Shown here: positions 62,384 through 64,000 of the stretch, piece after piece
How positions within the stretch are numbered: position 1 is the stretch's first letter
Layout: each line of letters begins with the position of its first letter
Source: Dactylosporangium fulvum
GTDB lineage: Bacteria > Actinomycetota > Actinomycetes > Mycobacteriales > Micromonosporaceae
Assembly: GCF_025137375.1 (NCBI RefSeq)
Contig: NZ_CP073720.1
Coordinates: 7,216,501 to 7,280,500 of the forward strand
Reading direction: 5' to 3'
Length of the DNA: 64,000 bases
The notes under the pieces: model-generated
Databases searched by the model: none
What the model saw: only the letters and a program-made list of their open reading frames with translations
What the model was told of the DNA's origin: nothing
Translations under genes and position numbers: made by a program

Positions 62384-63622
62384 TCATGGTGAGCCGGTGC
62401 GGGTGGCGGCCGACTGGGCCATCGGCACGGAGGGGTAGCGGCGTACAGCGACGGTCATGACGACGAGGTTGATCAATCCGATGCCGCTGGCAGCGAGGAG
62501 GACAGCGATGCCGCCTGCAAGGTTCAGCGCTCCGCCGCCGATCGCGCCGGCCAGAGCGATGCCGATGTAGAGGCCGCTGGTGTTGAGCGCGATCGCCTCG
62601 GTGCCGGCGGCGCCAGCGAGCTGGAGGGCTCTGGCGTTCATCGGCGGGTTGTACGCCCAACCGGCCCCGCCCCACACGACGATCAGAGCCGCCAGCAGCC
62701 AGAACGGCGCGGAGCCCCCGAACGCGATCCCGGTCATGGTCATGGCGATCGTCGATCCGAGCACCACGACCAGGAGGGCGATGACGGCCCTGTCTGTGCC
62801 CCAGTGGTCGTTGAGCCTGCCGCCGATGACCGTTCCCGCTGCGCCGGCCAGACCGTAGAGGCCGATCGCGACCGGCACCAGCGAGCGTTCGGCTCCACTG
62901 ACGTCACCGATCAGCGGGGCTATGAAGATGTAGGGCATCAGACCGCTTGTGGCCCCGATGATCGTGCCGATCACACACGCCAGGACCGCAGGACGCCTCA
63001 GCAGGACGAGACGTTCACGCACACCGGCTACGGACGTCTCAGACAGCCCGGGCAGGGTCAGCGCGGTGACCGCAACGGCGATCGTGGTGAGGACAGCGAC
63101 CAGAACGAAGGTTGCGTGCCAGCCGAAGGTACCGCCGATCCACGAGCCCAGGGGCACACCGATCACCAGCGAGACCGTCAGTCCGGCCGCGACTGTTCCG
63201 ATCGCCCGCCCGGTACGCCCCTCGGGCGCGAGCCTCCCCGCGATGGCGAACGCGGCCGGGCTGATCGTTGCCGCGACCAGCGCCGCAGCTACGCGCAATG
63301 CCATCAAGGCGGCATAGTTCGGGGCGAACACGGTCACGAGGTTGACGACCGCGAACACGGCCAGTCCACCGACGATGAGTCTTTTGCGGGGAAGTCGTGC
63401 CGTGACCACGGCCATCACCGGTGCCGCGGCGGCGTAGACGAGGGAGAACACGGTCACGAGTTGGCCTGCTACGGCTTCGCTGACGTCGAAGTCAGTGGCG
63501 ATCTCGGGCAGGATGCCGGCGATGATGAAGTCATCGGTGCCGATGACGAACGTGGTCAGCAGCAGGCCCGGCAGCCAGGTCATCGACGACCTGGAGCGCG
63601 GCTGAGATTGTGGCGACGGCAT
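62384..63622 (-). CDS. MFS transporter, DHA1 drug-exporter type
   Basis: 412 aa with about 12 TM segments: LPGLLLTTFVIGTDDFIIAG at TM1, the motif A region ARLPRKRLIVGGLAV between TM2 and TM3, and a TM5 stretch LTVSLVIGVPLGSWIG (motif C-like). The sequence resembles Cmx/AraJ-type exporters. A MerR-type regulator gene ends 123 bp upstream on the same strand and may control it. Confidence 0.9.
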   Translation of the reverse strand: MPSPQSQPRSRSSMTWLPGLLLTTFVIGTDDFIIAGILPEIATDFDVSEAVAGQLVTVFSLVYAAAAPVMAVVTARLPRKRLIVGGLAVFAVVNLVTVFAPNYAALMALRVAAALVAATISPAAFAIAGRLAPEGRTGRAIGTVAAGLTVSLVIGVPLGSWIGGTFGWHATFVLVAVLTTIAVAVTALTLPGLSETSVAGVRERLVLLRRPAVLACVIGTIIGATSGLMPYIFIAPLIGDVSGAERSLVPVAIGLYGLAGAAGTVIGGRLNDHWGTDRAVIALLVVVLGSTIAMTMTGIAFGGSAPFWLLAALIVVWGGAGWAYNPPMNARALQLAGAAGTEAIALNTSGLYIGIALAGAIGGGALNLAGGIAVLLAASGIGLINLVVMTVAVRRYPSVPMAQSAATRTGSP

Positions 63623-63687
63623 GGACGAAACAGCCTTCTTCCGGTCGGGAACCCCTGGCTCCCGTGACCGTATGAACCTGCCGCTGG

Positions 63688-63699
63688 CGTCAAGGTCAA
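63688..63699 (-). promoter_or_regulatory. Possible MerR-controlled promoter of the MFS gene
   Basis: Minus strand TTGACCTTGACG (63699-63688) gives two overlapping -35-like hexamers; the spacing to a TACGGT downstream (15 or 21 bp) is not normal. MerR targets often have over-long spacers, so this is only suggestive. Confidence 0.3.
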
Positions 63700-63745
63700 G
63701 CCCACGCGCTCAGATCACCTGAGCCGCAGCCGTGAACGGAAGATC

Positions 63746-64000
63746 TCAGTCCTGCCGTGTCGGGTTGAGCGAAGCCTCGACGGCCCGGGCATGCTCGCGC
63801 AACCGGTCCCGGACCGCCTCCAGTTGCGCGATCAGCCCATCGAGTGTGTCGAGCCGGGCACGGATCGGTGCCAGTTCGCCATCGCAATGTGGGACTTCGT
63901 CCAATGGCTCATCAAGGCAACCGTTCTCGATGTGTTGGCGGATGTCTTCGCTCGTCAGCCCAACATCGATGAGTGCCTTGATGTTCGCCGCACGGGTGAC
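63746..64000 (-). CDS. MerR-family regulator, C-terminal part (5' end outside window)
   Basis: 84 residues open to the window edge: AANIKALIDVGLTSEDIRQH, then a Cys/acidic stretch and the long dimerisation helix IRARLDTLDGLIAQLEAVRD. This matches the helix and coiled coil after the DNA-binding domain of MerR proteins that regulate drug exporters. The stop is at 63746-63748. The DNA-binding part is outside. Confidence 0.75.
   Translation of the reverse strand, partial: VTRAANIKALIDVGLTSEDIRQHIENGCLDEPLDEVPHCDGELAPIRARLDTLDGLIAQLEAVRDRLREHARAVEASLNPTRQD

Overview
The window comes from a high-GC actinomycete. Third codon positions are almost all G or C, GTG starts are common, and neighbouring genes often overlap by 4 bp (ATGA/GTGA). 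The content is a soil saprophyte's: secreted polysaccharide-active proteins, several sugar ABC importers, a GH18 chitinase with a ricin-type lectin domain, and a MacAB-like efflux cassette under a two-component system. A Micromonosporaceae-type host is plausible, but this is inference. No rRNA, tRNA or CRISPR array was seen.

Layout. (1) 1-2.6 kb: the 3' end of an SGNH hydrolase gene, a small membrane protein, and gltD with no gltB beside it. (2) 2.7-13.6 kb: a carbohydrate locus. On the minus strand, a binding protein, MalF- and MalG-type permeases, a 1,318-aa secreted beta-helix protein of pectate-lyase type, a 40-aa ORF and an SDR dehydrogenase/epimerase form one operon. An enolase-superfamily dehydratase is divergent, and a ROK repressor gene follows. 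Matching AAATCGA(T/A)TTGATG sites lie in the divergent promoter and in front of the ROK gene. (3) 14-19.4 kb: response regulator and sensor kinase (minus), divergent from a lipoprotein, adaptor, ATPase and FtsX-type permease (MacAB-like export). (4) 19.5-32.4 kb: ten tightly packed minus-strand genes behind a divergent LysR regulator. They encode a flavin reductase, three DszC/SfnB-type acyl-CoA-dehydrogenase-fold proteins, two LLM flavin monooxygenases (SsuD-like and DszA-like) and a complete Dpp-type importer; this looks like an organosulfur scavenging system and is the main candidate for an undescribed pathway. (5) 32.5-34.1 kb: a frameshifted TnpB-related relic. (6) 34.1-42.7 kb: a second polysaccharide locus with a hydroxyacid dehydrogenase, LplB-type importer, LacI repressor, DUF2264 protein and a xylose-isomerase-like TIM-barrel protein, with a GAAAAGCTTT operator in two promoters. 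(7) 42.8-49.6 kb: DUF402 protein, truncated lectin gene, chitinase, two gene remnants meeting at a junction, a WYL regulator with its divergent target, and two membrane proteins. (8) 49.7-55.6 kb: an Fe3+-type ABC importer divergent from a two-component system whose kinase/regulator junction carries four in-frame 84-bp tandem repeats. (9) 55.9-64 kb: subtilisin-like protease, methyltransferase, orphan sensor kinase, MFS exporter and the 3' end of a MerR regulator gene.

Together the two sugar loci look like outside-in degradation systems: secreted enzyme, ABC uptake, cytoplasmic sugar-acid or sugar enzymes, and a local repressor. The sulfur locus combines uptake with FMNH2-dependent C-S cleavage.
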